Positions 40,335-49,369 of a stretch of DNA of 64,000 bases are shown one piece after another. Location: positions 266,886 to 330,885 of the forward strand of contig NZ_JAGJCF010000005.1 of assembly GCF_017815135.1 (NCBI RefSeq), in the 5' to 3' direction. A model generated the notes under the pieces. That model did not search any database, was not told the origin of the DNA, and saw only the letters and a list, made by a program, of their open reading frames with translations. The translations under genes were made by a program, and so were the position numbers. Source of the stretch: Jiella mangrovi. Its GTDB lineage: Bacteria > Pseudomonadota > Alphaproteobacteria > Rhizobiales > Rhizobiaceae. How positions within the stretch are numbered: position 1 is the stretch's first letter; every line of letters begins with the position of its first letter.

Positions 40335-41189
40335 GTGAAACAACACGAAACGATCGCGGATCTGAGGGCTGCCCTCGATCCGCTGCGCAGCGCCGGCATA
40401 AGCATCGGCGTCGTGCCGACCATGGGCTATCTCCATGCCGGCCATCTGGAGCTCGTGCGCCGGGCCTGCAAGGAGAACGACGTCGTGGTCGTGACGATCT
40501 TCGTCAACCCGACCCAGTTCGGCCCGAGGGAAGACTTCTCGACCTATCCGCGCGACATGGAGCGCGACCTCGCCATGCTCCGTGCCGCTTCGGTCGATCA
40601 CGTCTTCACGCCGGGCGTCGACGAGATCTATCCGCAACCGCTCGAGACCGCGATCGTGCCGAAGCGGCTCGGCGAGATGCTGATCGGCAAGGCGAGGCCC
40701 GGCCACTTCACCGGCGTCGCCACCGTCGTCGCCAAGCTGTTCAACATCGTCCAGCCGGGCAGGGCCTATTTCGGCGAGAAGGATTTTCAGCAGCTGACCG
40801 TCATCCGCCGCATGGTGGCGGACCTGAATTTCGCGGTCGAGATCGTCGGTGTGCCGACGGTACGCGAGGAAGACGGGCTCGCCATGTCGTCGCGCAACGT
40901 CCGCCTTTCGCCGGAGGAGAGGCAAGCAGCGCGGGTGCTCTCGGCGGCGCTTGCGGAAGGCGCTGCGATGATCGAGGCGGGAGAGGCGTCGCCGGAGGTG
41001 GTGCTCGGCAAAATGAGGGCGACGATTGAGGCGCAGCAAGGCGTCGCGTTGCGCTCCCTCGACATCTGCGACGTCGGCAATCTTGCCGCGGTGGAGCGGA
41101 TCGACGGGCCGGTGGTCATCCTGGTGACGGCGCAGGTCGGGCCGGTCCTTCTGATCGATCAGCACGAGGCGCGGCCGCAGCCGAGCTGA
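40335..41189 (+). CDS. panC: Pantothenate synthetase
   Basis: PanC joins pantoate and beta-alanine with ATP to make pantothenate. The 284-residue enzyme has the HIGH-like motif [17 protein letters not shown] (about 31-47), [19 protein letters not shown], the active-site region [19 protein letters not shown] and the KMSKS-like [10 protein letters not shown]. It is followed 49 bases later by panB, forming a two-gene pantothenate operon. No panD is present in the window. Confidence 0.96.
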   Translation: MKQHETIADLRAALDPLRSAGISIGVVPTMGYLHAGHLELVRRACKENDVVVVTIFVNPTQFGPREDFSTYPRDMERDLAMLRAASVDHVFTPGVDEIYPQPLETAIVPKRLGEMLIGKARPGHFTGVATVVAKLFNIVQPGRAYFGEKDFQQLTVIRRMVADLNFAVEIVGVPTVREEDGLAMSSRNVRLSPEERQAARVLSAALAEGAAMIEAGEASPEVVLGKMRATIEAQQGVALRSLDICDVGNLAAVERIDGPVVILVTAQVGPVLLIDQHEARPQPS

Positions 41190-41238
41190 GCGGTCCGCCG
41201 GAGGGCGGCTTCGCAGAGAATTGGACGGGAGACATTCG

Positions 41239-42057
41239 ATGAGCGCGCAAAAACCCGAAAGACGACGGACGGCGCCGGACATTCTCGCCCGCAAGGGCGG
41301 CGAGCCGATCGTCTCGCTCACCGCCTACAGCGCGGCGCTGGCGCCCTTCGTCGACCCGCTCGTCGACTTCATCCTCGTCGGCGACAGCCTCGGCATGGTC
41401 GAGCACGCGATGGAATCGACGCTGTCGGTCAGCCTCGACCTGATGATCGCCCACGGGCGGGCGGTGGTGCGCTCGACCGCGCAATCGCTGATCGTCGTCG
41501 ATATGCCCTTCGGCAGCTACGAAGCCTCGAAGGAAGACGCCTTCCGCGCGGCCGCAAGGCTGATGGCCGAGACCGGCTGCGGGGCGGTCAAGCTCGAAGG
41601 CGGCGTGCCGATGGCCGAGACCATCGCCTTCATCGCCGCGCGCGGTATTCCGGTGATGGCCCATGTCGGGCTGACGCCGCAGGCGGTCAACGCGCTGGGC
41701 GGTTTCAAGAGCCAGGGCCACGACGCGGCGGCGCGGGAGAAGATCCTCGCCGACGCGGTGGCGGTGTCGCAGGCGGGAGCCTTTGCCGTCGTCGTCGAGG
41801 GCGTCGTCGCGCCGCTGGCCGAGGAGATCACCCGCGCCGTCGCGATCCCCACAATCGGCATCGGCGCCTCGAGCGCCTGCGACGGGCAGATCCTCGTCCT
41901 CAACGACATGCTCGGCCTGACGCCGCGCGTGCCGAAATTCGTCAAGCGCTACGGGGCGATCGGCGAGGCGGTCGCGAGTGCCGTGGCGGCCTATGCCGAG
42001 GAGGTGCGGGAGCGAAGCTTTCCGGGCGAGGCGCAGACCTACAAGCCGCGCGGCTGA
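41239..42057 (+). CDS. panB: 3-methyl-2-oxobutanoate hydroxymethyltransferase
   Basis: PanB makes ketopantoate from 2-oxoisovalerate and methylene-tetrahydrofolate. The 272-residue protein carries [16 protein letters not shown], the metal site [22 protein letters not shown], the [13 protein letters not shown] strand and [13 protein letters not shown] [18 protein letters not shown]. The ATG at 41239 follows GGGAGAC and gives the family start. The gene is convergent with the GreA-like gene. Confidence 0.96.
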   Translation: MSAQKPERRRTAPDILARKGGEPIVSLTAYSAALAPFVDPLVDFILVGDSLGMVEHAMESTLSVSLDLMIAHGRAVVRSTAQSLIVVDMPFGSYEASKEDAFRAAARLMAETGCGAVKLEGGVPMAETIAFIAARGIPVMAHVGLTPQAVNALGGFKSQGHDAAAREKILADAVAVSQAGAFAVVVEGVVAPLAEEITRAVAIPTIGIGASSACDGQILVLNDMLGLTPRVPKFVKRYGAIGEAVASAVAAYAEEVRERSFPGEAQTYKPRG

Positions 42058-42079
42058 GTAGGGCGACTGAGCCCCCAAT

Positions 42080-42544
42080 TCATTCGATCGAGACGATCTC
42101 CGCTTCGCTCGGGCCGGCGCGGACCCGGTCGCCTTCCTCCTTGCCGACGAGCTGGCGCGCCAGTGGCGAGAGGTAGGAGATCAGCCCCTTCGGCGGATCG
42201 GCCTCGTCGATGCCGACGATCCGGTAGCTCTGGACGGTGCCGTCCGGCCGCCGGATCGCGACGCGCTGGCCGAACTGGACGACCTCGGTCTCGGCGGAGG
42301 GCACCGTGAGCTGCGCCGTCGAGCGGCGGGCGCGCCAGTATCTGAGGTCGCGGTTGATCATCGCCATAGCGATCTTGTCGCTGGCCGAGCGCGCCTCCTC
42401 GAGCGATGCCTCGGCCTTGGCGATCTCCGCCTCGAGCATGTCGAGGCCCCGCTCGGTGACGAAGTTCGGGTCCGAACCGAGATCGCGTTCGGGCAAACCT
42501 TCGACCTGATCCTCATTGGGCTCCTTGACGAATGCGACGCTCAT
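42080..42544 (-). CDS. GreA/GreB-family transcription factor with altered tip
   Basis: A 154-residue Gre-family protein that should enter the RNA polymerase secondary channel. The C-terminal FKBP-like domain is typical (SYRIVGIDEADPPKGLISYLSPLARQLVG, KEEGDRV). The N-terminal coiled coil begins TERGLDMLEAEIAKAEASLEEAR, but the loop where GreA has the acidic GDLKENAEY tip instead reads SASDKIAMAMINRDLRYW and is shorter. The transcript-cleavage function may therefore be changed or lost. ATG at 42544 has GAGAGGACC upstream. It is divergent from a PBP gene across a 362-base gap. Confidence 0.85.
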   Translation of the reverse strand: MSVAFVKEPNEDQVEGLPERDLGSDPNFVTERGLDMLEAEIAKAEASLEEARSASDKIAMAMINRDLRYWRARRSTAQLTVPSAETEVVQFGQRVAIRRPDGTVQSYRIVGIDEADPPKGLISYLSPLARQLVGKEEGDRVRAGPSEAEIVSIE

Positions 42545-42906
42545 GGGACGGTCCTCTCTTGGTGCATGCTTTAAGGGGCGCAACCCGTGGCTGACGATAT
42601 ATGGCGGCGATTGACGGGGCAAAACCCGTGGCGATCCGCCGTGTGCCGTGTGTCGCTCAGGATCGCTCCGTGTTCGAGACGTCTCGCCGTTTCGGTGGCG
42701 GTTTCGGCGACGCCGGGACGTCGCATTTCCAGTGTGGCCTGGATGTGTGGACCCGGCGATGTTTTATTCGCCGAGATGTTGGTGTCCGGCGGGTGGGTTT
42801 CATCAATTGGTAAGCATGACGGGCGCACTGCTCGGGGGAGTGTTCATCGATCGGCGTCGTGCATCCGAGCCCCGCGCCGCTTCGATCTTGTGGATCGCCC
42901 CGCGTC
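42545..42906. other. Divergent noncoding region between gre-like and PBP genes
   Basis: A 362-base region holding the promoters of two divergent genes. No gene is supported; a short open frame at 42601-42813 has no family-like sequence or ribosome-binding site. The frame of the PBP gene is open back to a GTG at 42859, so the start could be slightly earlier. Confidence 0.45.
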
Positions 42907-44598
42907 ATGAAATTCGCTTCCAGATCAACCCCGGCCGCCAGCCGATCGAAACGCGCCGTCGAGCACGGCCGTGACGGCAGGTCCCGCACGGCGCTGACAT
43001 CGGCAATGTTCCTCTTGGCATTCGCCACGATCATCGGTCGCCTCGTCTGGTTCGGTGGCTTTGAGCCCGGCCGGATCGACGGCATGTTCGTTTCGAGCAT
43101 TCCCGCCTCGAACCGGCCGGACATCGTCGACCGACATGGCGAGATCCTGGCGACGGATATCCGCACGGCGTCGCTTTTTGCCGAGCCCAAGCGGATCATC
43201 GACGCCGACGAGGCGACCGAAGCGGTGTTGACGGTTCTCCCGCAACTCGATCCGGGCGCGCTTTACAGGAAGCTCAGCTCGAAATCGGGATTCGCCTGGC
43301 TGAGCCGCGGGCTGACGCCGATGCAGCAACAGGCGGTCTTCAATCTCGGCATTCCCGGGATCGGCTTCCGCACCGAGACGCGGCGGTTCTATCCGGGCGG
43401 CTCGGAAGCCGCCCATGTGCTCGGCCTGACGAATATCGACAATCGCGGCATCTCCGGCATGGAGAAATATCTCGACGACAGCGGCTTCAACGCGCTTCAG
43501 GCCACCGGGCTGAACCGGAAAGAGGGTCTGAAGGCTTTCAGGCTTTCCATTGACCGCAACGTGCAGCACGTCGTTCACGAGGAACTGGTGCGCGCCTTGA
43601 AGGAATATCGGGCGATCGCGGCCGGCGGCGTCATTCTCGATGTCGACACGGGCGAGATCATCGCGATGGCGTCCGTCCCCGATTACAACCTCAACGACGC
43701 GGGGGACGCGCCGCTCAAGAAAGAGAACCTGAACCGGATGTCGGCGGGCACGTTCGAGATGGGCTCGACCTTCAAGATCTTCACGACCGCGATGGCGCTC
43801 GACTTCGGCGTCGTCAATATCAACTCGCAGGTGGCAACGTCGCCGTTTCACGTGGCCGGCCATACGTTCCGGGAATTCCACAACGAGGGCAACTGGCTCT
43901 CGGTGCCGGACATCTTCAAGTTCTCGTCGAATGTCGGCTCGGCCCGCGAGGCGGACATGGTGGGCACCGACCGGCACCGGGAATTTCTCACCCGGCTTGG
44001 CCTCTTGTCCAAGATGAAGACGGAACTTCCCGAGGTCGCGATGCCGACCCAGCCGCATGTCTGGAAGAAGATCAATTCGATGACGATCGCCTTCGGCCAC
44101 GGCGTTTCGACGACGCCGCTCAACACAGCCGTCGCGGCGGCGGCCCTGATCAATGGCGGCTACTATGTTCCGCCGACCTTCCTGCCACGGACCGAGGAGG
44201 AGGCGGCCGCCATCCGCCGGCAGATCGTCAACCCCCAAACGTCGCTCGACATGCGCGCGATCTTCAAGCTCAATGGCGAAGAAGGCACCGGCCGGCAGGC
44301 CGACGTTCCCGGCTATCACGTCGGCGGCAAGACCGGCACGGCCGAAAAGGTCGAGCACGGCAAATACAATCACAACAAGCGCTTCAACGCCTTCGTCGGG
44401 GCATTTCCGATCGACAAGCCGCGCTACATCGTCATGTCGATCATCGACGAGCCGCAGGTGGAAAAAGGCAAGCCCAATGCCCAGGCCGGATGGAACGCGG
44501 CGCCGATGGTGGGCAACATGGTGCGCGGCGCCGCGACGTTCCTGAATGTCAAGCCGACATTCGGTGAGGTGGGGCAGCATCTCATGCGGGAGTATTGA
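42907..44598 (+). CDS. Class B penicillin-binding protein, FtsI-like
   Basis: A 563-residue transpeptidase with a basic cytoplasmic N-terminus, one membrane anchor (ALTSAMFLLAFATIIGRLVWF, about 36-56) and the pedestal domain beginning NRPDIVDRHGEILATDI. The three penicillin-binding motifs are intact: SXXK as GSTFKIF (about 290), SXN as SSNVGS and KTG as GKTGTAEK (about 478). Closest in layout to FtsI/PBP3, which builds septal peptidoglycan, but it lies outside any division and cell-wall cluster, so it may be a second copy. I use ATG 42907. It is convergent with arsH. Confidence 0.88.
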   Translation: MKFASRSTPAASRSKRAVEHGRDGRSRTALTSAMFLLAFATIIGRLVWFGGFEPGRIDGMFVSSIPASNRPDIVDRHGEILATDIRTASLFAEPKRIIDADEATEAVLTVLPQLDPGALYRKLSSKSGFAWLSRGLTPMQQQAVFNLGIPGIGFRTETRRFYPGGSEAAHVLGLTNIDNRGISGMEKYLDDSGFNALQATGLNRKEGLKAFRLSIDRNVQHVVHEELVRALKEYRAIAAGGVILDVDTGEIIAMASVPDYNLNDAGDAPLKKENLNRMSAGTFEMGSTFKIFTTAMALDFGVVNINSQVATSPFHVAGHTFREFHNEGNWLSVPDIFKFSSNVGSAREADMVGTDRHREFLTRLGLLSKMKTELPEVAMPTQPHVWKKINSMTIAFGHGVSTTPLNTAVAAAALINGGYYVPPTFLPRTEEEAAAIRRQIVNPQTSLDMRAIFKLNGEEGTGRQADVPGYHVGGKTGTAEKVEHGKYNHNKRFNAFVGAFPIDKPRYIVMSIIDEPQVEKGKPNAQAGWNAAPMVGNMVRGAATFLNVKPTFGEVGQHLMREY

Positions 44599-44667
44599 GG
44601 CGGAAGGCGGCTGCGTCCAGACGCCCGAAATCTTGCCGCCGGGGCACCCGCTCGGGAAGCCTGCCGG

Positions 44668-45384
44668 TCAAATCGCCGGCTGGTTGACCCGCTTCGACAG
44701 TTCCGCCGCGCTCTCGACGCGTTCGGAATAGCGGTCGGTGAGGGCGGCAGAGCGGCCTCTGGTCATGTAGGTGAACTTCGTCAGCTCTTCGCAGACGTCG
44801 ACGATGCGCTCGTAAAGGGCGGACGGCTTCATCCGGCCGGCCTCGTCGAACTCGTTGAAGGCTTTCGGCACCGAGGACTGGTTGGGGATCGTCACCATGC
44901 GCATCCAGCGGCCGAGGATGCGCAGCTGGTTGACGGCGTTGAAGCTCTGGGAGCCGCCTGAGACCTGCATCACCGCCAGCGTCTTGCCCTGGGTCGGGCG
45001 CACCGCGCCTTGCGACAGCGGAATCCAGTCGATCTGCGCCTTCATGATGCCGGTCATGGCGCCGTGGCGCTCGGGGCTGACCCAGACCATGCCTTCCGAC
45101 CATTTGGCGAGATCGCGAAGCTCGGCGACTTTCGGATGGTCGCTCGGCGCGCCATCGGGAAGCGGCAGATCGCGCGGGTCGAAGCTCCTCACCTCGCAGC
45201 CGAGATAGGTCAGCAACCGGCCGGCTTCCTCGGCGACGAAGCGCGAATAGGAGCGCTCGCGCAAGGAGCCGTAGAGCGTCAGGATGCGCGGCGGATGGGC
45301 GGGGTCGCCGGGAGCTGCATAGAGCGCGGGCTCGATGGGCGCGAGAGCGCCATGGGCGAGATTGGGCAGGTCTGAAAGGGGCAT
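44668..45384 (-). CDS. arsH: Arsenical resistance flavoprotein ArsH
   Basis: ArsH is an NADPH-FMN oxidoreductase that oxidises trivalent organoarsenicals and protects against arsenicals and redox stress. The 238-residue protein has the FMN-binding [15 protein letters not shown] and the family motif [22 protein letters not shown], with [19 protein letters not shown] and [20 protein letters not shown]. It is the last gene of arsR-aqpS-arsC-arsH, 88 bases after arsC, the order known from Sinorhizobium meliloti. Confidence 0.95.
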   Translation of the reverse strand: MPLSDLPNLAHGALAPIEPALYAAPGDPAHPPRILTLYGSLRERSYSRFVAEEAGRLLTYLGCEVRSFDPRDLPLPDGAPSDHPKVAELRDLAKWSEGMVWVSPERHGAMTGIMKAQIDWIPLSQGAVRPTQGKTLAVMQVSGGSQSFNAVNQLRILGRWMRMVTIPNQSSVPKAFNEFDEAGRMKPSALYERIVDVCEELTKFTYMTRGRSAALTDRYSERVESAAELSKRVNQPAI

Positions 45385-45472
45385 GGCTGCGAAGCGATCG
45401 ATCGTGTCTTAAAGAAGGGCTGGCGGGTTTTGCGCGGTCGGCCCGACGAGCCGGACCGGGCGCTTTCCGGGA

Positions 45473-45880
45473 TCAGGCGCGGGGCGGGACGACCTCGCCG
45501 TCCTCCTTGGTGAAGGCGCCGATATCGGGGTTCGGCAGGATCTCCAGCACCTTTTCGGAGGGGCGGCAGAGCCTGACGCCCTTGTCGGTGATGACGATCG
45601 GCCGGTTGATCAGGATCGGATGCTCGATCATCGCGGCCAAAAGCTCCTCGTCGGCGAGCTTGTCGTCGTCGAGGCCGAGTTCCTTATAGGGCGTGCCCTT
45701 TTCGCGCAGGAGATCGCGCGGCTTCATCCCCATCATGTCGAGGAGTTCGATCAGCATCTCGCGGCTCGGCGGGTCCTTGAGATATTCGATCACCTCCGGC
45801 TCCTCGCCCGACTGGCGGATCATCGCCAGGGTGTTTCGCGAGGTGCCGCATTGGGGATTGTGCAGGATCTTGACGGTCAT
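45473..45880 (-). CDS. arsC: Arsenate reductase, glutaredoxin-dependent type
   Basis: ArsC reduces arsenate to arsenite using glutathione and glutaredoxin. The 135-residue protein starts MTVKILHNPQCGTSRNTLAM with catalytic Cys11, and has EYLKDPPSREML, HPILINRPIVITDKG and RPSEKVLEILP, which carry the arginines that hold arsenate. It sits 26 bases after aqpS. In this operon type the arsenite product leaves through AqpS rather than an ArsB or Acr3 pump, an established model from S. meliloti. Confidence 0.95.
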   Translation of the reverse strand: MTVKILHNPQCGTSRNTLAMIRQSGEEPEVIEYLKDPPSREMLIELLDMMGMKPRDLLREKGTPYKELGLDDDKLADEELLAAMIEHPILINRPIVITDKGVRLCRPSEKVLEILPNPDIGAFTKEDGEVVPPRA

Positions 45881-45906
45881 GAAAGCTCCGATGAAAGCGG
45901 GCGAGG

Positions 45907-46620
45907 TCACTTGGCCGGCGCGCGCAAGGCGTCGCGGATGGTCAGCCGGGTGCCGGGATGCAGCAGCCAGCCGAAGATGGCGACGGCAAGGACGGCGCCG
46001 AGGCATTCGGCGAGGATGAAGGCCGGCACGTCCACCGGCCGGATGCCGGAAAACGTGTCGGTGAAGGCCCGGGCGATGGCGACGGCCGGGTTGGCGAAGG
46101 AGGTCGAGGCGGTGAACCAGTAGGCGGCGGTGATGTAGAGCCCGACCAGCCAGGGGATCGCCGGGCCGTTGAACCGCAGGCCCCCGAGAATGACGCCGAC
46201 GAGGCCGAAGGTAGCGACGATCTCCGCCCACCACTGAGCCGGGCCGGCGCGCATGTGGGTGGAGAGCGCGAGCGGCGCCAGATCGAACATCAGATGGGCG
46301 GCGATGGTGCCGGCAAGGCCGCCGAGGATCTGCGCGAGGCCATAGCGCCAGGCTTCGCGGCGGCCGATCGCCCCGCGCAAGAGCATGGCGAGGGTGACCG
46401 CCGGATTGAAATGCGCCCCCGAGATCGGCCCGAGAATGGTGATCAGGACGACGAGGATTGCCCCGGTCGGCAGCGTGTTGCCGAGAAGGGCCAGCGCCGT
46501 GTCGCCCGTCAGCCGCTCGGCCATGATGCCCGAGCCGACGACGGTGGCGACGAGCAGGGCGGTGCCGAGCGCCTCGGCGACGAGGCGGCGGGGAAGGTCG
46601 AAGGTGGCCGTGTCGCTCAT
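45907..46620 (-). CDS. aqpS: Aquaglyceroporin-like arsenite channel AqpS
   Basis: A 237-residue major intrinsic protein with six membrane helices and two half-helices ending in the NPA boxes HFNPAVTLA and [10 protein letters not shown]; the Arg after the second box is the selectivity-filter residue. Its place in an arsR-aqpS-arsC-arsH operon matches S. meliloti AqpS, which lets internally generated arsenite flow out of the cell down its gradient. It overlaps the arsR stop by four bases (ATGA). No arsB or acr3 gene is present. Confidence 0.94.
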   Translation of the reverse strand: MSDTATFDLPRRLVAEALGTALLVATVVGSGIMAERLTGDTALALLGNTLPTGAILVVLITILGPISGAHFNPAVTLAMLLRGAIGRREAWRYGLAQILGGLAGTIAAHLMFDLAPLALSTHMRAGPAQWWAEIVATFGLVGVILGGLRFNGPAIPWLVGLYITAAYWFTASTSFANPAVAIARAFTDTFSGIRPVDVPAFILAECLGAVLAVAIFGWLLHPGTRLTIRDALRAPAK

Positions 46621-47000
46621 CGCCCGACCGGCCCTGTCGCGGCCTGCCTGCTGCGTCCGTCAGCCGGCACGCAGGGTTCCTTGCAGGGATCCGTCACGAC
46701 GCCGCAGATCTCCGGATTCCCGTCGCAGCAATCCTGCGCCAGAAAGCCCATGAGCGCCCGCATCGCCTCGAACCGCACGGCATAGCGAACCTGCCGCCCC
46801 TCGCGCCAGGAATGGACGAGGCCGGAGCGATCGAGGCCCGCCAGATGAAAACTCATCCGCGTCGGCATGATCGACAGCCGCTCGGCGATCTCCCCCGAGG
46901 GCAGGCCACTCGGCCCGGCCTTCACCAGCAGCCGAAACGCGCGCAGGCGATCGGCATGGGCGAGGGCGGCAAGGGCTGAGACGGCGGCGGTGTCTTTCAT
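46617..47000 (-). CDS. arsR: Arsenic-responsive repressor ArsR
   Basis: A 127-residue ArsR/SmtB winged-helix repressor, first gene of the ars operon. The DNA-binding helix region reads [41 protein letters not shown]. Instead of the ELCVCDL site of plasmid ArsR, the arsenite-binding cysteines cluster at the C-terminal side: Cys91, Cys92 and Cys99 (CCDGNPEIC), plus CKEPC at 106-110, resembling the Acidithiobacillus-type ArsR. No ribosome-binding site precedes the ATG at 47000, and a promoter-like element abuts it. Confidence 0.92.
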   Translation of the reverse strand: MKDTAAVSALAALAHADRLRAFRLLVKAGPSGLPSGEIAERLSIMPTRMSFHLAGLDRSGLVHSWREGRQVRYAVRFEAMRALMGFLAQDCCDGNPEICGVVTDPCKEPCVPADGRSRQAATGPVGR

Positions 47001-47007
47001 GGATGCG

Positions 47008-47036
47008 AGTATACAAGGATTATTGCAGAATGGAAG
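47008..47036 (-). promoter_or_regulatory. Candidate promoter of the ars operon
   Basis: On the minus strand TTCCAT (47036-47031) and TATACT (47013-47008) lie 17 bases apart, a plausible though weak -35 with a good -10. Transcription would start within one or two bases of the arsR ATG. The short inverted repeat CAA-N6-TTG (about 47014-47025) overlaps this promoter and could be part of the ArsR operator. Confidence 0.45.
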
Positions 47037-47063
47037 GGGGTGTCCGCCTGGCCGCCTTGCGCC

Positions 47064-48170
47064 CTATCGCCAACCACGTGCCGAAGCGACGCCGAAGCGC
47101 ATGGCAGGCGGAAGCTGGAAGATGAAGTAGGGATTGAGCATCGGCACGGCGCTGACTTCATTGAGCCGCCGTTCCTGGTCCTCAGTCAGCCTGATATCAA
47201 GCGAGGCAACGTTCTGGGCGACCTGGTCGGCGCGGCTTGCCCCGATCAAGACGGACGACACCCCCTTGCGAGCAACGGCCCAGGCCAGGGCGACCTCTGC
47301 CATCGAGCGACCGATTTCGGCCGAGACTGTCCGAAGCGTATCGACCACGTCGAAGTTGCGCTCGGTGAACAGCATGCCGCCGAACGGGTTGTCGCCCTTC
47401 AAGCGGTCCCGGTTCTCAGAGGCTTCGTTGTCGCTCGACACTCCTTTGTCGGGAAGCCCGGGTGACCGACTGGCCTCGCGCATCATCTCGCGTCCGTATT
47501 TGCCGGTCAGCAGCCCGCCGCCGAGCGGGCTCCAGGGTATCAGGCCGAGGTCGAACTCTTGACCGGCGGGAAGGATGTCGAGTTCGACGCCGCGATCAAG
47601 CAGTGAGTACTGATATTGAAGTCCGATCGGGGCGGGCAGGCCATGGGCCTTCGCCAGCGTCGCGATCTTGGCGACGTACCAGCCTGGTGCGTTGGAAAAA
47701 CCATAATGCAGGATCTTGCCGGCTCTGACGGCATCGGTGAGCGTGCCGAGAACCTCTTCCGCGGGCGTGATGCGATCCCACACGTGGATCCAGTACATGT
47801 CGATATAGTCGGTGCCGAGCCGGCGGAGCGATCCGTCGAGGCTGGCGCGAATGGCCTTCGCGCCATTGCCGCCGCTGTGCGGGTTGCCGTCCTGACGGCG
47901 GGCAAATCCGGCTTTGGTCGCAATCACCAGGCGATCGCGGGCGTTTTTCTCGCGGACGAAAGTTCCGACCATCTCTTCGCTGCGCCCGCCGGAATAGACG
48001 TCGGCGGTGTCGATGAAATTGCCCCCGGCTTCGACATAGGCATCGAACACGGCGCGTGATTGTTCCAGTCCCGATCCCCAGCGTTCGGCGCCGAAGGTCA
48101 TCGTGCCGAGCGCCAGCGGGCTGACGAGAAGGCCGGAGCGGCCAAGCGTGCGGTAGTCTGTCATCGTCAT
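47064..48170 (-). CDS. Aldo/keto reductase
   Basis: A 368-residue NADPH-dependent aldo/keto reductase of the Tas/YajO-like group. Visible are LGRSGLLVSPLALGTMTFG, the catalytic Asp/Tyr region FIDTADVYSGGRSEEMVG, the Lys in IATKAGF, the His in YWIHVWD, and the cofactor-binding WAVARKGVSSVLIGAS. GGAG seven bases before the ATG at 48170 favours that start over the ATG at 48164. It is divergent from a LysR-type regulator 101 bases away, which probably controls it. The substrate is unknown. Confidence 0.92.
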   Translation of the reverse strand: MTMTDYRTLGRSGLLVSPLALGTMTFGAERWGSGLEQSRAVFDAYVEAGGNFIDTADVYSGGRSEEMVGTFVREKNARDRLVIATKAGFARRQDGNPHSGGNGAKAIRASLDGSLRRLGTDYIDMYWIHVWDRITPAEEVLGTLTDAVRAGKILHYGFSNAPGWYVAKIATLAKAHGLPAPIGLQYQYSLLDRGVELDILPAGQEFDLGLIPWSPLGGGLLTGKYGREMMREASRSPGLPDKGVSSDNEASENRDRLKGDNPFGGMLFTERNFDVVDTLRTVSAEIGRSMAEVALAWAVARKGVSSVLIGASRADQVAQNVASLDIRLTEDQERRLNEVSAVPMLNPYFIFQLPPAMRFGVASARGWR

Positions 48171-48271
48171 CGATCGTCTCCGTGCGATTGGGATCGATCC
48201 GACAGATAAAGCGGGTCGTCCGCGATGATTAGCGGTTGCGGCCTGCATGAGCTTGTGAGCACGATGCATGA

Positions 48272-49168
48272 ATGCAGCGGTCCGAACTCAACGATCTGCT
48301 CGCCTTCGAGGCGATCGCCCGCGAGCGCAGCTTCACGCGTGCCGCGGCCAGGCTCGGCATGTCCGCGTCGGCTCTCAGTCATGCCATGCGCGGGCTCGAA
48401 GCCCGTCTCGGCGTGCGCCTTCTCGCTCGCACGACTCGCAGCGTCTCGCCGACGGATGCGGGCGAGCGCCTGTTGCGCGCCCTGACGCCGGCGCTTGCCG
48501 AGATCGAGGACGGCCTGGCGAGCCTTGCCGATTGGCGGGAGACACCTTCCGGGACTGTGCGTCTGACCACCTTCTCCTACGCAGCCGAAACCATCCTCCA
48601 GCCGAAGCTGCCGGCCTTCCTGCTCGCGAACCCGGACGTCACTGTCGAAATCGACGTCGATGACGGGCTGGTCGATATCGTCGAGGGCGGTTTCGATGCC
48701 GGTATCCGGTTCGGCGAAACGGTCGAGAAGGACATGATCGCGGTCAAGGTCGGCCCGGACCTTCGAACGGTCGTCGTCGGCACGCCGGACTATTTCGATT
48801 GCTATCCGAAGCCGGAAACGCCGAGCGATCTTCGCGGGCACGTTTGCGTGAACTATCGCCTGCGAACGAGCGGCGGGCTTCTGCCTTGGGAGTTCGCATT
48901 CGGCGGCCGCGACATCAATGTTCGGCCTGGCGGTCAACTGATCACCAACGATGGAAAAATGGTGGCAGCGGCCGTGCGGGCCGGTGCCGGGCTCGGCTAC
49001 ATGATGGAGCATGAAGTCGCGGAGGATGTTGCCGCAGGACGCCTGGTGCAGGTCCTCGACGATTATTGTCCCGTCTTCCCGGGCTGCCGGCTCTATCATC
49101 CAAGCCGGCGACAGACACCGCCGGCATTGCGGGCCCTGATCGATGCCTTGCGAGACAACGGAGCATGA
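48272..49168 (+). CDS. LysR-family regulator
   Basis: A 298-residue LysR-type transcription factor. The N-terminal helix-turn-helix reads LLAFEAIARERSFTRAAARLGMSASALSHAMRGLEARLGVRLL, followed by a linker helix and an effector domain (GTVRLTTFSYAAETIL, GFDAGIRFGETVEKDM). The stretch GFDAGIRFGE is typical of regulators that sit next to oxidoreductase genes. It is divergent from the aldo/keto reductase gene, its likely target. A decayed SthA-like fragment lies just past its 3' end on the other strand. Confidence 0.92.
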   Translation: MQRSELNDLLAFEAIARERSFTRAAARLGMSASALSHAMRGLEARLGVRLLARTTRSVSPTDAGERLLRALTPALAEIEDGLASLADWRETPSGTVRLTTFSYAAETILQPKLPAFLLANPDVTVEIDVDDGLVDIVEGGFDAGIRFGETVEKDMIAVKVGPDLRTVVVGTPDYFDCYPKPETPSDLRGHVCVNYRLRTSGGLLPWEFAFGGRDINVRPGGQLITNDGKMVAAAVRAGAGLGYMMEHEVAEDVAAGRLVQVLDDYCPVFPGCRLYHPSRRQTPPALRALIDALRDNGA

Positions 49169-49189
49169 ATGCCGCGGAAGGGAGCTGCT

Positions 49190-49312
49190 GCCCATGCGCC
49201 GGGCGGCGATTTTGTAAGCTTCCGCAAGAGCCGGATCGGTGAAGCTGTTCTCGACAACACAGTCGAGGTGGCCTGTCAGTTCGAGGACGGGTCGCCACAC
49301 GATCGGGCACAT
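49190..49312 (-). pseudogene. Fragment of a SthA-like flavoprotein (C-terminal piece)
   Basis: Read on the minus strand, this 41-codon stretch encodes RPVLELTGHLDCVVENSF and then PALAEAYKIAARRMG. It lines up with the dimerisation tail of the intact SthA at 50733-52157 (QAVLNLKGTLDYFVENTF, PTLAEAYKVAALDAYNRMGG) at about 19 of 28 positions with a small deletion. The rest of the enzyme is absent, and the frame runs on without the normal stop into antisense of lysR. It is therefore a relic of a second transhydrogenase-like gene. The DNA has diverged clearly from sthA, so it is not a recent duplication. Confidence 0.7.
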
Positions 49313-49369
49313 GGATGTCTTCGACAGGCGATGCCAGGCCGGAACACCTCCATCCCTCGATCCGGGCGA

